From Acidimicrobiaceae bacterium (GTDB lineage: Bacteria > Actinomycetota > Acidimicrobiia > Acidimicrobiales > Ilumatobacteraceae), in the NCBI GenBank assembly GCA_947458565.1, contig CANGZK010000008.1:1-15553 (forward strand): 15,553 nt of DNA, written 5' to 3'. Both the position numbers and the translations under genes were made by a program. Shown in pieces: positions 5,142 to 12,729 of the stretch. The number at the start of each line of letters is the position of its first letter. Position 1 is the first letter of the stretch. The notes under the pieces were generated by a model, which saw only the letters and a program-made list of their open reading frames with translations, did not search any database and was not told the origin of the DNA.

Positions 5142-7283
5142 TTAGCTCTGCATTGATGGCGGCAGCGGCTCGCTGTGCACGACCGTTAAACGCTGTGTCG
5201 AACGAGTAAGCGCAACATACAGAGCTCGCAGTCTGTGCACCTGGCTTGCAACGATGCGAGCGGGCTCAACCACCAACACGCCGTCCAATTCGAGACCTTT
5301 AACAACACTCACTGGCACCACTGTGAGACGCGAGTCGAGCGCAGTTGTGTTAGCCCGCCCGTGAGCAACCCCTGCAGCGGTGAGCGCACTATCTACAGCA
5401 TCGGTCATGTCGTCTGGGCAAACGATTGCAACGTTGCCCTCTCCAACATTTGTGAGCAAAATCTTTGCCTGTTCAATCACGGCATCAAGCAAGTCATTAC
5501 CGCTCTTTACTTCAACGATGTCGGGCCCAAAATCACCTTCGCGAACCGACTTCGGAGCACGCAACGACGGCGCTGCTTCGAGCATCACTTTGTCTGCAAG
5601 CGACATAATCTGGGCAGGAATTCGGTAGCCAACGGTGAGACCAATCACTTCTTGCTCGCGCTTCGTTGGCAAATACTGCAACAAGTCCGACCAATCATTT
5701 GGTGCGAATGGGCCAGTTGCCTGCGCTAAGTCGCCAACGACAGTCATGGCCCCACTCAATGACCTGCGCGAAGCCATACGCAACTGCATCGGTGTGAGAT
5801 CTTGCACTTCGTCAATCACAATGTGGCCAAATACGCGAACCTCATCGGTCTCGTCAATCTTGCCGTTCTTGCGCGGCCTTGGCCCCAACAATGCAAGTGC
5901 TTCGTCGAGCAACGCAACATCACTATCGCTCCACAACACTTCGGCAAGAGAGTTACTGCGTGCGCGCACTAGGCACTCATATTCTTCTGCAGAAAATTCG
6001 TCCTTCGCTGCCGACTTCACAAGCGCTGCAGATCCAAATAAGTCATGTAAAAGTTCGGCCGGCACAAGCATCGGCCACATTCGCGCAAGGGTTGCACGAA
6101 ACTCTGGAATGTCGCGCAACGAGTCGCGCAACGTATCTACATCGGCGTCTGGATTGCGGCTTGAAGCGATCATTGCCGAGATCACTTCTGTCTCGACCCA
6201 ACGATGCGCTGCATTGTGACGGCGAAACCGTCGTCGTGCATCGCGCACAATGCGTGCAGACTCTGCGGCTCGCAATCGCATGTAACCAGCACCATAAGGA
6301 ATCTCGACGTCATCGCGAACAGGTCGTTGTCGATCTTGAACAGCTTTTGCAATCACTTTCGCCATCCGAATGTCGCCTTTGGTCCTCTTTGCCGCATTGG
6401 TGTCAATCACTCCAATGCGATGGCCTGGCACCAAGTCGGCCAACACAACTTGTTCAACGCCGGCTTCGCCCAATGAAGGCAACACTTGCTCGATGTAACG
6501 CAAGAAGACGCGGTTTGGACCAATGACCAACACGCCTTGATCTTCGAGCGGAAACCGAAAGGTGTACAACAAATACGCAGCACGGTGCAAAGCCACAACT
6601 GTTTTTCCAGTACCTGGGCCACCCTGCACAACAAGCACACCGTTGTGTGCGGATCGAATGATCTGATCTTGTTCGGCTTGAATCGTTGCAACGATGTCGC
6701 CAAGCTGACCTGTGCGACCTCGTGCTAGTGCTGTCAACAATGTTGAGTATCCACGCAAACCAGTTGCGGTTTGTTCAACACCCGATGCGACTCCTCCACC
6801 AAGACCTTCATCATGTCCGACGCCTAGATGTCCTTCCCCGAACAACTCATCTTCGATGCCCAACAACTTTTGACCATTGACAGCAAAGTGGCGACGTCGC
6901 GCAAGGCCCATCGACTCACGGCCAGTTGCGCGATAAAACGGCTCAGAAACTGGAGCACGCCAATCGACTACGACCGGCTCGCGATGCTCGTCGGCAACAG
7001 CAAGCCTGCCGATGTGAAAACTTTCGATCTCGCCTTCGGACTCACCGAATCGATCAATGCGACCAAATACGAGTGCTGCGTCACCCAGATCTAATTGCGT
7101 CAGACGCAACACCAATTGTTCGTCAAAAGCGTTGCGCTCGTAGCGGGCCTGAAATGTGCCACCCGTGTCAGCTTCATTGAGGGTTCTGATTCGCCACGCG
7201 TCTGTTCGGCTGCGCTCAAGGCACTCATATGCCCTATCAATATGGGCCTGCTCGGCCGCGAGGTCTGGGTGATGTTGGCTCAT
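5142..7283 (-). CDS. helD: HelD-type RNA polymerase-associated UvrD-like ATPase (713 aa)
   Basis: This is a superfamily-1 (UvrD/Rep-like) ATPase of the HelD group. HelD proteins bind RNA polymerase and release it from stalled or terminated complexes; actinobacterial relatives (HelR) can protect the polymerase from rifampicin. Residues from the ATG: an N-terminal helical arm with 'AAEQAHIDRAYECL' (about 9-22); the HelD-typical 'VVVDWRAPVSEPFY' (104-117); 'IQAEQDQIIR' (201-210); Walker A GGPGTGKT (221-228) followed by 'ALHRAAYLLY'; Walker B 'VIDEVQD' (489-495); 'VGDLAQ' (516-521); 'VVPVSVVKGLE' (655-665); and motif VI 'ALYVALTRSTQRL' (687-699). All motor motifs look intact. The ATG at 7283 is preferred over TTG at 7298. 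No Shine-Dalgarno is seen; TAGAAT lies 14 bases upstream. Confidence 0.93.
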   Translation of the reverse strand: MSQHHPDLAAEQAHIDRAYECLERSRTDAWRIRTLNEADTGGTFQARYERNAFDEQLVLRLTQLDLGDAALVFGRIDRFGESEGEIESFHIGRLAVADEHREPVVVDWRAPVSEPFYRATGRESMGLARRRHFAVNGQKLLGIEDELFGEGHLGVGHDEGLGGGVASGVEQTATGLRGYSTLLTALARGRTGQLGDIVATIQAEQDQIIRSAHNGVLVVQGGPGTGKTVVALHRAAYLLYTFRFPLEDQGVLVIGPNRVFLRYIEQVLPSLGEAGVEQVVLADLVPGHRIGVIDTNAAKRTKGDIRMAKVIAKAVQDRQRPVRDDVEIPYGAGYMRLRAAESARIVRDARRRFRRHNAAHRWVETEVISAMIASSRNPDADVDTLRDSLRDIPEFRATLARMWPMLVPAELLHDLFGSAALVKSAAKDEFSAEEYECLVRARSNSLAEVLWSDSDVALLDEALALLGPRPRKNGKIDETDEVRVFGHIVIDEVQDLTPMQLRMASRRSLSGAMTVVGDLAQATGPFAPNDWSDLLQYLPTKREQEVIGLTVGYRIPAQIMSLADKVMLEAAPSLRAPKSVREGDFGPDIVEVKSGNDLLDAVIEQAKILLTNVGEGNVAIVCPDDMTDAVDSALTAAGVAHGRANTTALDSRLTVVPVSVVKGLELDGVLVVEPARIVASQVHRLRALYVALTRSTQRLTVVHSEPLPPSMQS

Positions 7284-7374
7284 TTTGGGGTCTAGCAATT
7301 CTACCGTCTGTTTTTATGAGCTCGATCTGCCTACTGCACATTTGGGATGTCAATATCCACATTCGGACACGAAC

Positions 7375-7380
7375 AAAGGA
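7375..7380 (+). promoter_or_regulatory. Shine-Dalgarno sequence of the lipoprotein gene at 7386
   Basis: AAAGGA lies 5 bases before the ATG at 7386. This fixes the start there and not at an upstream start-type codon at 7347, and it places the lipoprotein Cys at residue 18. Confidence 0.65.
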
Positions 7381-7385
7381 CCCGC

Positions 7386-8009
7386 ATGAATGCAAAAAAC
7401 TGGTTGCTTGCCCCACTGCTCATTGGGTTGTGTGCGTGCGTCTCTCAAGGCGGCGCACTTCAACTCGACACCGGCACGGTGCGGTTACCTCCAACGGGCG
7501 ACATGAACGTGGCAATTGACTCAATTCCAACCACGACGAGTGTGAGCATTGACCCACCGCCCGACATCGTCAAGCAGTTGCGTAGAGACTTCATTGCCGA
7601 CGATAACTACTACCACGAGTGCATGGTTGCACCAAAAAATTGCGATGTCACACGAATCTCTGCACCAAATTCTCCGCAGCGCGCAGATCTCACACGTCGT
7701 GTGCGCGACTATTCCGTCGCCAACATTCAGGCCAGCAAGGGTTCGGGGGTTGCACTTGTGCGCATTGATTCGCTCAGCATCATTGATGCCAATAATGCGA
7801 TAGTTAATACGTGTAGCTACAACTCAATTGTCATGGTTGATGCCGGAGCAACACCGAGCCCGCTTGACGACATTATTTTCAATGACACAATCGCTTCGTA
7901 TCTATCGGCTTGGATGCTCACGCTAGATAACGGCGTCTGGAAAATACATTCGTGGACAACCAGCATGACCAAATTCAATGTTGACCAATGCGGATTCCCA
8001 AAGCCATGA
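7386..8009 (+). CDS. Predicted lipoprotein of unknown function (207 aa)
   Basis: The start is MNAKNWLLAPLLIGLCAC: a short basic N-terminus, a hydrophobic core and a lipobox L-C-A-C with Cys18 as the lipidated residue. A Thr/Pro/Ser-rich spacer (about 20-58) leads to a globular domain (about 60-207) with two Cys near 78 and 85 and further Cys near 146 and 202. The domain has mixed alpha/beta character and ends in 'NGVWKIHSWTTSMTKF', similar in style to the C-terminal strands of SnoaL/NTF2-like or Mce-associated domains ('...W.i...'), though I would not assign it. It overlaps the next gene by ATGA, so the two extracytoplasmic proteins are likely made together and may work together. It is divergent from helD. 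Confidence 0.75.
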   Translation: MNAKNWLLAPLLIGLCACVSQGGALQLDTGTVRLPPTGDMNVAIDSIPTTTSVSIDPPPDIVKQLRRDFIADDNYYHECMVAPKNCDVTRISAPNSPQRADLTRRVRDYSVANIQASKGSGVALVRIDSLSIIDANNAIVNTCSYNSIVMVDAGATPSPLDDIIFNDTIASYLSAWMLTLDNGVWKIHSWTTSMTKFNVDQCGFPKP

Positions 8010-8887
8010 AATCAAACACAAAACGTGTCATGTCAATTGCCATTGCCGCAGCACTCTTGGGCACTGCGAGTTCGGTTGTGGCTCACGCAACACAAGCTCC
8101 GTTGATTGACGGATCGTCAGTCAACAGTTCAACAATCGATGTCAGCGGCTCTGCGCATGGTGATCAAATTATTGCTGGCATTAAATATGGTGCTCCACCC
8201 TCGGTTGGCAGTGACTCAGACACCGAATGCGAATGGTCAGAGTCAATGCCCCGCGATGCAAGTGCAACCGGCCCTGGCAATGCCGTAACAAAACAGATTG
8301 GTTCCACTCAGTACAGATTGTTTGACTACACATGTCCTGCTCGTGATCCAGCAACCACCTATCACTGGATTCCCCAAGTTTCTACCAAGCAACTTGCACA
8401 ACATGCAGCATCCGTCGTATACGACAATCTCCCAGCAATGTGGGGCAACTTTGCCCCACCTGCACGGCGTGGATTTGTTGATGTAGGGACATGGATTTGG
8501 GTCAACCCTTTGTTATGGATTCCTGTTGCAGTCACTGCGTCCATCATCACTCCGGCAGGAATTATCTCGGTTACCACTAAAGCCACACCCAAAAAACTGA
8601 TTTTCAATCCGGGCGATGGCAACTTGGGCACCGGCCCACTCACATGCAAAAACCCAGGATTGATATGGATGTCACAATTTGGAGACCGCATGCCTTCTCC
8701 GTGTATGTACACCTATCGCCATTCTTCAGCGACACAAGTCAGCGGATTATTTGAATCTGATGTTGCAGTGCAATGGCATGTCACTTGGTCTACAAACTTG
8801 GGAGCAAGTGGAACCATTGGTGACTTGACGTTGCATACTTCGCATCAAATGAACATCCGTGAAGTTCAGGCACTTGTTAGTCACTAG
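8006..8887 (+). CDS. Secreted Trp-rich protein of actinobacterial type, function unknown (293 aa)
   Basis: A signal peptide is clear: MKSNTKRV, a hydrophobic run and a cleavage region 'SSVVAHA' near residues 22-28. I chose the ATG at 8006 because it makes an ATGA overlap with the preceding stop; an in-frame ATG at 7988 would add 6 residues. The mature part carries 'GTWIWVNPLLW' (about 161-171), 'NPGDG' (about 203-207), paired Cys (about 217 and 235) and ends in 'REVQALVSH'. This pattern resembles a family of secreted Streptomyces and other actinobacterial proteins with a 'W-x-W-V-(D/N)' segment, a G-D-G strand, and a final 'E-x-Q-A-x-V', sometimes mislabelled ATP/GTP-binding. It may be a PKD-like beta-sandwich. 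The 3' end overlaps the opposing ybaK by 11 bases. Confidence 0.78.
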   Translation: MKSNTKRVMSIAIAAALLGTASSVVAHATQAPLIDGSSVNSSTIDVSGSAHGDQIIAGIKYGAPPSVGSDSDTECEWSESMPRDASATGPGNAVTKQIGSTQYRLFDYTCPARDPATTYHWIPQVSTKQLAQHAASVVYDNLPAMWGNFAPPARRGFVDVGTWIWVNPLLWIPVAVTASIITPAGIISVTTKATPKKLIFNPGDGNLGTGPLTCKNPGLIWMSQFGDRMPSPCMYTYRHSSATQVSGLFESDVAVQWHVTWSTNLGASGTIGDLTLHTSHQMNIREVQALVSH

Positions 8888-9368
8888 CTGTTGCAATTGC
8901 ACCAAGCATGGCATGCAGCACAGCAATCAGATCGTCAGCACCGACCTCAATGTCTAAACCCCTGCGCCCGCCACTCACAAAAAGAGTTGTGTGCAGCACA
9001 GCGCTTTCGTCTACAACAGTCGGCAGCATTCGCTTCTGACCAAACGGGCTGATGCCCCCAACGACATAACCGGTGATGCGCGACGCATCTCGCGCTGCCA
9101 CCATTTCGCAGCGTTTTGCCTTCAGAACCTGCGCCAGTGCTTTGAGCGAAAGCTGCGTATTAACGGGCACAATTGCAACCACAGGCCCATTCTCCGACTG
9201 CGCCAGAAGCGTTTTATAAACCCGATCCTCTTCCACGCCAAGAGCATGAGCGGCTGCCCTGCCGTAACCGATGTCATCTGTGATGGCTGCGTCGTGGTCA
9301 AACGTGTGCGCAACATAGTCAATACCAAGTTGTTCGAGGGTGACGAGGGCTGGAGTGGCTGCCTTCAT
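8877..9368 (-). CDS. ybaK: YbaK/EbsC-family Cys-tRNA(Pro) deacylase (163 aa)
   Basis: This is a trans-editing enzyme that hydrolyses mischarged Cys-tRNA(Pro), and perhaps related aminoacyl-tRNAs, in the cytoplasm. Family marks are 'RVYKTLL' (49-55), whose Lys52 corresponds to the conserved active-site lysine, 'VPVNTQLSLKALA' (68-80), 'TGYVVGGISPFGQKR' (99-113), in which the Gly residues line the pocket, and 'VSGGRRGLDIEVGADDLI' (131-148). Length is typical of YbaK (about 155-165). The ATG at 9368 is chosen because the upstream reading frame does not match the family. There is no Shine-Dalgarno, but TATGAT ends 6 bases before the ATG, which fits a leaderless message. The gene converges on and overlaps the secreted-protein gene by 11 bases at the 3' ends. 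Confidence 0.92.
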   Translation of the reverse strand: MKAATPALVTLEQLGIDYVAHTFDHDAAITDDIGYGRAAAHALGVEEDRVYKTLLAQSENGPVVAIVPVNTQLSLKALAQVLKAKRCEMVAARDASRITGYVVGGISPFGQKRMLPTVVDESAVLHTTLFVSGGRRGLDIEVGADDLIAVLHAMLGAIATASD

Positions 9369-9374
9369 GGGCAC

Positions 9375-9380
9375 ATCATA
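9375..9380 (-). promoter_or_regulatory. Probable -10 box for a leaderless ybaK transcript
   Basis: TATGAT matches the sigma-70 -10 consensus at five of six positions and ends 6 bases before the ybaK ATG, so transcription should begin at or next to the A of the ATG. No strong -35 is visible. This is the best of the TANNNT boxes in the window. Confidence 0.42.
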
Positions 9381-9454
9381 CGAAACAAGATGCGAAACAT
9401 GTAGTAACGAGGGCCCGCACCTGACACACTGAAGCGTCGCTACAACAGCGCAGA

Positions 9455-9460
9455 AAAGGA
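9455..9460 (+). promoter_or_regulatory. Shine-Dalgarno sequence of the gene at 9468
   Basis: AAAGGA lies 7 bases before the ATG at 9468, a near-ideal spacing that fixes this start. Confidence 0.68.
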
Positions 9461-9467
9461 ACATCCC

Positions 9468-10073
9468 ATGCCCGTCAGTAACTCCCGAGACACCATTTTG
9501 ATCGAGCGCCGTTACGCGGCAGTTTTCAGCACATTGTCTGATGAATCAATCGTCAAGCTTGCAGGAGCAGTGGAAGAAAAGCTGCGCGATGCCCTCGCCA
9601 AAGTGCTCGCACTTCCAGCCGGCGCATTTACCGAGCCAGCCACACTCGCACCAAAAATTCGTGAGGCCATGAAAGAGCGTCGCTCGTATCTCGACACTGG
9701 CGTGTTGTTCGGTGAAGGCGCAACGGAGCGAGCAATCGAGTTACTCGGTGATCAGTCGGACGATCCAAGCTTGGAAGATCTGCAACTTGTGATTCCAGCT
9801 CTTGTTGAAACATTTGGCCTCGATGCAGTGCGCCTCATGGCTGTTCAATATTCGGTTTCGCTTGGCGGTTTCCGCAAACTTGTTTTAACTGATGATCGAT
9901 TCAAAATTCCAAGTGCACCAGCAACCACCACTCGTGGTGCAACCGGCGGTTCAACAGTCGATGCTGCTGCACAAGATGAAAAACGTCGTGCACGTGCAGA
10001 ACGCAAAGAAAAAGATCGTCTCGACAGAGCAAAGGCTGAAGCACAGCGCCGCGCCGCATACGGTCGGCTCTAA
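9468..10073 (+). CDS. Uncharacterised protein with charged helical C-terminal tail (201 aa)
   Basis: I do not recognise the family. The N-terminal two-thirds (about 1-147) look soluble and helical, with segments such as 'SIVKLAGAVEEKLRDALAKVLAL' and 'LEDLQLVIPALVETFGLDAVRLMAVQYSV'. A Thr/Gly/Ala-rich linker follows (about 148-163), then a strongly basic, Ala/Arg/Lys/Glu-rich tail (about 166-201, 'DEKRRARAERKEKDRLDRAK') likely to form a single helix or short coiled coil and perhaps bind nucleic acid or ribosomes. There is no signal peptide or membrane segment, so it is cytoplasmic. It has a good ribosome site and is divergent from ybaK. The FAH-family gene starts 20 bases after its stop, suggesting an operon, although no functional link is obvious. 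Confidence 0.75.
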   Translation: MPVSNSRDTILIERRYAAVFSTLSDESIVKLAGAVEEKLRDALAKVLALPAGAFTEPATLAPKIREAMKERRSYLDTGVLFGEGATERAIELLGDQSDDPSLEDLQLVIPALVETFGLDAVRLMAVQYSVSLGGFRKLVLTDDRFKIPSAPATTTRGATGGSTVDAAAQDEKRRARAERKEKDRLDRAKAEAQRRAAYGRL

Positions 10074-10093
10074 CTCAGCACAAAGAGATAACC

Positions 10094-10945
10094 ATGTCTC
10101 TCAAACTTGCGTCGGTTCAAGGTCGAGCGCAATTTGTCATCGGATCATCAACCGAGTTTCGTGTTGTTGATGTTGAGCATTCCAGCAACGGCTCGTTGCC
10201 AAGCGATGTGATGTCGTGCTACTCGGCTTGGGAGTCGCTTCGCGCACATGCTGAAACGCTGAGTTCAACAGACGGTGTTGCATGCTCACTTGAGCAACTT
10301 GATTGCCCTGTGCCTCGGCCACGACAGCTTTTCGCAGTAGGTCTGAACTACAAAAAACACGCTGAAGAGATGGGTAGCCCAATCCCGTCTACCCCGCTCA
10401 CGTTTGCCAAGTTTCAAAGTTCGATCAATACACCCTGTGGCGACGTTCAACTCGTTGGCACAACATGCGACTACGAATCCGAACTCGTCATCGTGATCGG
10501 TGCTGGTGGTACAAACATTTCTCAAGCAGACGCTTGGCAATACATTGCAGGAATTACTGCAGGCCAAGACATCTCTGATCGCACGCTGCAATACAGCGGC
10601 GTGCCACCGCAATTCAGTCTCGGAAAAAGTCGCACTGGTTTTACTCCGATGGGTCCGTGGGTTGCCGACATGCACAACAATTCAAGTCGTGACGACCTAC
10701 GCCTCACCTGCACGGTCAATGGCCAGATTCGCCAAGACACCAAAACCAACGACATGATTTTTGACGTTTCCGAGATCGTTTCTTACCTCTCTGGCATCTG
10801 CCAACTCTTTCCAGGCGACGCAATATTCACCGGTACCACTTCTGGTGTTGGTCATGGACATAAGCCGCCCATGTACCTACAACGGGGCGACATTATTGAG
10901 ACAACCCTTGAGGGTGTTGGAATAATTCGCAATCGCTGCGTCTAG
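10094..10945 (+). CDS. Fumarylacetoacetate hydrolase-family enzyme (283 aa)
   Basis: FAH-superfamily enzymes use Mg or Mn to cleave or hydrate 2-oxo or 1,3-diketo acids; members include acylpyruvases, 2-hydroxyhepta-diene-dioate isomerase and oxaloacetate decarboxylases. Visible signature: 'FAVGLNYKKHAEEMG' (80-94) with the conserved His89; 'YESELVIVIG' (127-136), where the acidic E-x-E pair (128, 130) supplies metal ligands; 'AGQDISDRTLQ' (156-166) with the third acidic ligand near Asp159; 'LGKSRTGFTPMGPW' (176-189); and 'GTTSGVGHGHKPP' (247-259). The catalytic core looks complete. The first 70 residues are a less conserved N-terminal domain. The substrate cannot be read. It lies between an unknown gene and an amidohydrolase, a likely small catabolic group. 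A weak ribosome site (AAGAG) precedes the ATG. Confidence 0.9.
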   Translation: MSLKLASVQGRAQFVIGSSTEFRVVDVEHSSNGSLPSDVMSCYSAWESLRAHAETLSSTDGVACSLEQLDCPVPRPRQLFAVGLNYKKHAEEMGSPIPSTPLTFAKFQSSINTPCGDVQLVGTTCDYESELVIVIGAGGTNISQADAWQYIAGITAGQDISDRTLQYSGVPPQFSLGKSRTGFTPMGPWVADMHNNSSRDDLRLTCTVNGQIRQDTKTNDMIFDVSEIVSYLSGICQLFPGDAIFTGTTSGVGHGHKPPMYLQRGDIIETTLEGVGIIRNRCV

Positions 10946-10969
10946 TAGCGCAACCAGCACTTCTCGTAT

Positions 10970-10975
10970 TAGATT
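10970..10975 (+). promoter_or_regulatory. Possible -10 box for a leaderless amidohydrolase transcript
   Basis: TAGATT fits TANNNT and ends 8 bases before the ATG at 10984, which lacks a Shine-Dalgarno. No clear -35 is visible. The 38-base gap after the FAH gene would be enough room for an independent start of transcription. Confidence 0.25.
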
Positions 10976-10983
10976 TTCCAGTC

Positions 10984-12714
10984 ATGCAATCCGGTAATCG
11001 AACCGTCATCACGGGAGCCAATCTGGTTGACGGCACCGGTTCGCCTGCACGGCACGCCGATGTTGCATTTGTCGACGGAATCATTAGCGAAGTTGGTGCA
11101 CCTGGATCGGTCTCGACAGCGCACGCACATCGCCACATAGATGCCGATGGATTGTTGCTCACTCCGGGCTGGGTCGACGTGCACACGCATTACGACGCTC
11201 AGGCAACATGGGATCCTTGGCTCACTCCAAGTAGTTGGCACGGCGTCACTTCTGTAGTCATGGGTAATTGCGGAGTTGGCTTTGCTCCAGCAGCACCCGA
11301 TCGCCATCAATGGCTCATTGACCTCATGGAAGGAGTCGAAGATATTCCCGGCTCCGCAATGGTTGAAGGAATCAAGTGGGAATGGACTTCGTTTCCCGAG
11401 TATTTGGACGCCCTTGAGCGCACCCCCCACATCATTGACATGGGCACGCAGATTGCGCACGGTGCACTTCGGGCATTCGTGATGGGTGACCGCGGTGCTG
11501 CCAATGAAGATGCAACAGCAGAAGACATTGCACAGATGAGCGCGCTCACCGAAGAGGCACTACGTGCTGGCGCACTTGGGTTTTCTACCTCACGTACGTC
11601 GTTACATCGCAGCAAGCACGGCGAGCTAGTGCCGGGCACAAATGCCCAGCCAGATGAGTTGTTTGGCATTGCCGATGCAATGAAACGAGTTGGCCACGGC
11701 ATCTTCCAGTTTTCACCCGAGCATTCGCGCGTGCCTGTTGACGAATGGCCGTGGATGCAAGAGCTTGCGCGCCGCTCTGGTGCCACTGTCAGTGTCAACG
11801 TCAATCAGTTGGATGACGGCAGCGAAGTGTGGCGCAAAACTCTTGCGTTGCTCACGAAGGCACACGCCGATGGAGAAAAGATCGTTGCTCAAACCGCTGG
11901 TAGGTCTATCGGCATCTTGATGTGCCTTGAGGGCAGCGTGCATCCATTGCTCGCCCACCCCGCATATCACGAAGTAGCCCACTTGCCATTTGCCGAACGC
12001 ATTGCCGCGCTCAAAGACCCAGTGCGACGTGCACGATTCGTGAGCGAAATACCTACAGATGGCTTTTACAACGGGCTCGTCACAAAATCTTTGCACCGTA
12101 TGTATCCAGTCACTACCGCCAACATCGATTACGAACCGCATCCAAGCACTGCAATTGGCGAAATAGCAAAGCGAACTGGTGTTGCGCCGATGCAATTGAT
12201 CGTCGATCATCTGTTGACAAACGATGGCAAGGGCATGATCTACTCGCCATTCTTCAACTACATCTACGGCGATCTTTCAATGACGTACGAAATGATGCAA
12301 CATCCGCAAACACGAAATGGTTTGAGTGATGCCGGTGCGCACTGCGGCGCAATCTGCGACGGTGGCATGCCAACATTTATGCTCACACACTGGGCACGCG
12401 ACCGCACTCGTGGTCCAAAACTTTCACTCGAACACATCGTCTATCGTCAAACACGACAAACTGCAGAGATACATGGCTTGCTCGACCGAGGCATTGTTGC
12501 CCCTGGCATGAAAGCAGACCTCAACATGATCAATTTCGACGAGCTGGGTTTTGACATGCCATACATGGCTTACGACCTACCCGCTCAGGGCCGACGCCTC
12601 GTGCAAACTGCGCGCGGCTACAACAAAACTTTTGTGAGTGGCGTACAGACAGTTGAAAATGATGAGTTCACCGGAGAACTGCCGGGCAAACTCATCCGTG
12701 GTCCGCAGCGCTAA
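10984..12714 (+). CDS. Amidohydrolase, N-acyl-D-amino-acid deacylase type (576 aa)
   Basis: This is a metal-dependent hydrolase of the amidohydrolase superfamily, group 3 (D-aminoacylase-like). The N-terminal beta-sandwich strand 'VITGANLVDGTG' (8-19) is followed by the barrel metal motif 'GWVDVHTHYDAQ' (62-73; His67 and His69) and by 'VVMGNCGVGFAP' (91-102), whose Cys96 matches the bridging Cys of D-aminoacylase. 'GLSDAGAHCG' (446-455) carries the catalytic Asp449. The C-terminal return to the sandwich is 'GIVAPGMKADLNMINFDEL' (503-521). The other zinc His ligands are less certain by eye. Family members remove acyl groups from N-acyl-D-amino acids, but many relatives in actinobacteria have unknown substrates. 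No signal peptide is seen, so it is cytoplasmic. It converges on the dinB-like gene with a 15-base gap. Confidence 0.9.
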   Translation: MQSGNRTVITGANLVDGTGSPARHADVAFVDGIISEVGAPGSVSTAHAHRHIDADGLLLTPGWVDVHTHYDAQATWDPWLTPSSWHGVTSVVMGNCGVGFAPAAPDRHQWLIDLMEGVEDIPGSAMVEGIKWEWTSFPEYLDALERTPHIIDMGTQIAHGALRAFVMGDRGAANEDATAEDIAQMSALTEEALRAGALGFSTSRTSLHRSKHGELVPGTNAQPDELFGIADAMKRVGHGIFQFSPEHSRVPVDEWPWMQELARRSGATVSVNVNQLDDGSEVWRKTLALLTKAHADGEKIVAQTAGRSIGILMCLEGSVHPLLAHPAYHEVAHLPFAERIAALKDPVRRARFVSEIPTDGFYNGLVTKSLHRMYPVTTANIDYEPHPSTAIGEIAKRTGVAPMQLIVDHLLTNDGKGMIYSPFFNYIYGDLSMTYEMMQHPQTRNGLSDAGAHCGAICDGGMPTFMLTHWARDRTRGPKLSLEHIVYRQTRQTAEIHGLLDRGIVAPGMKADLNMINFDELGFDMPYMAYDLPAQGRRLVQTARGYNKTFVSGVQTVENDEFTGELPGKLIRGPQR

Positions 12715-12729
12715 ACACGCCGCAAATCT

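Noticed and set aside
7344..7357. GGAT...ATCC inverted repeat in the helD-lipoprotein gap as a regulatory site
   Set aside because: The arms are only four bases and there is no second copy or extension.
9421..9446. CTGACA and TACAAC as a promoter for the gene at 9468
   Set aside because: The spacer is only 14 bases, too short for a normal sigma-70-type promoter, and the -10 is a weak match.
9369..9464. 32-residue N-terminal extension of YbaK
   Set aside because: It does not match the family, contains the proposed promoter, and would remove almost all spacing from the divergent gene at 9468.
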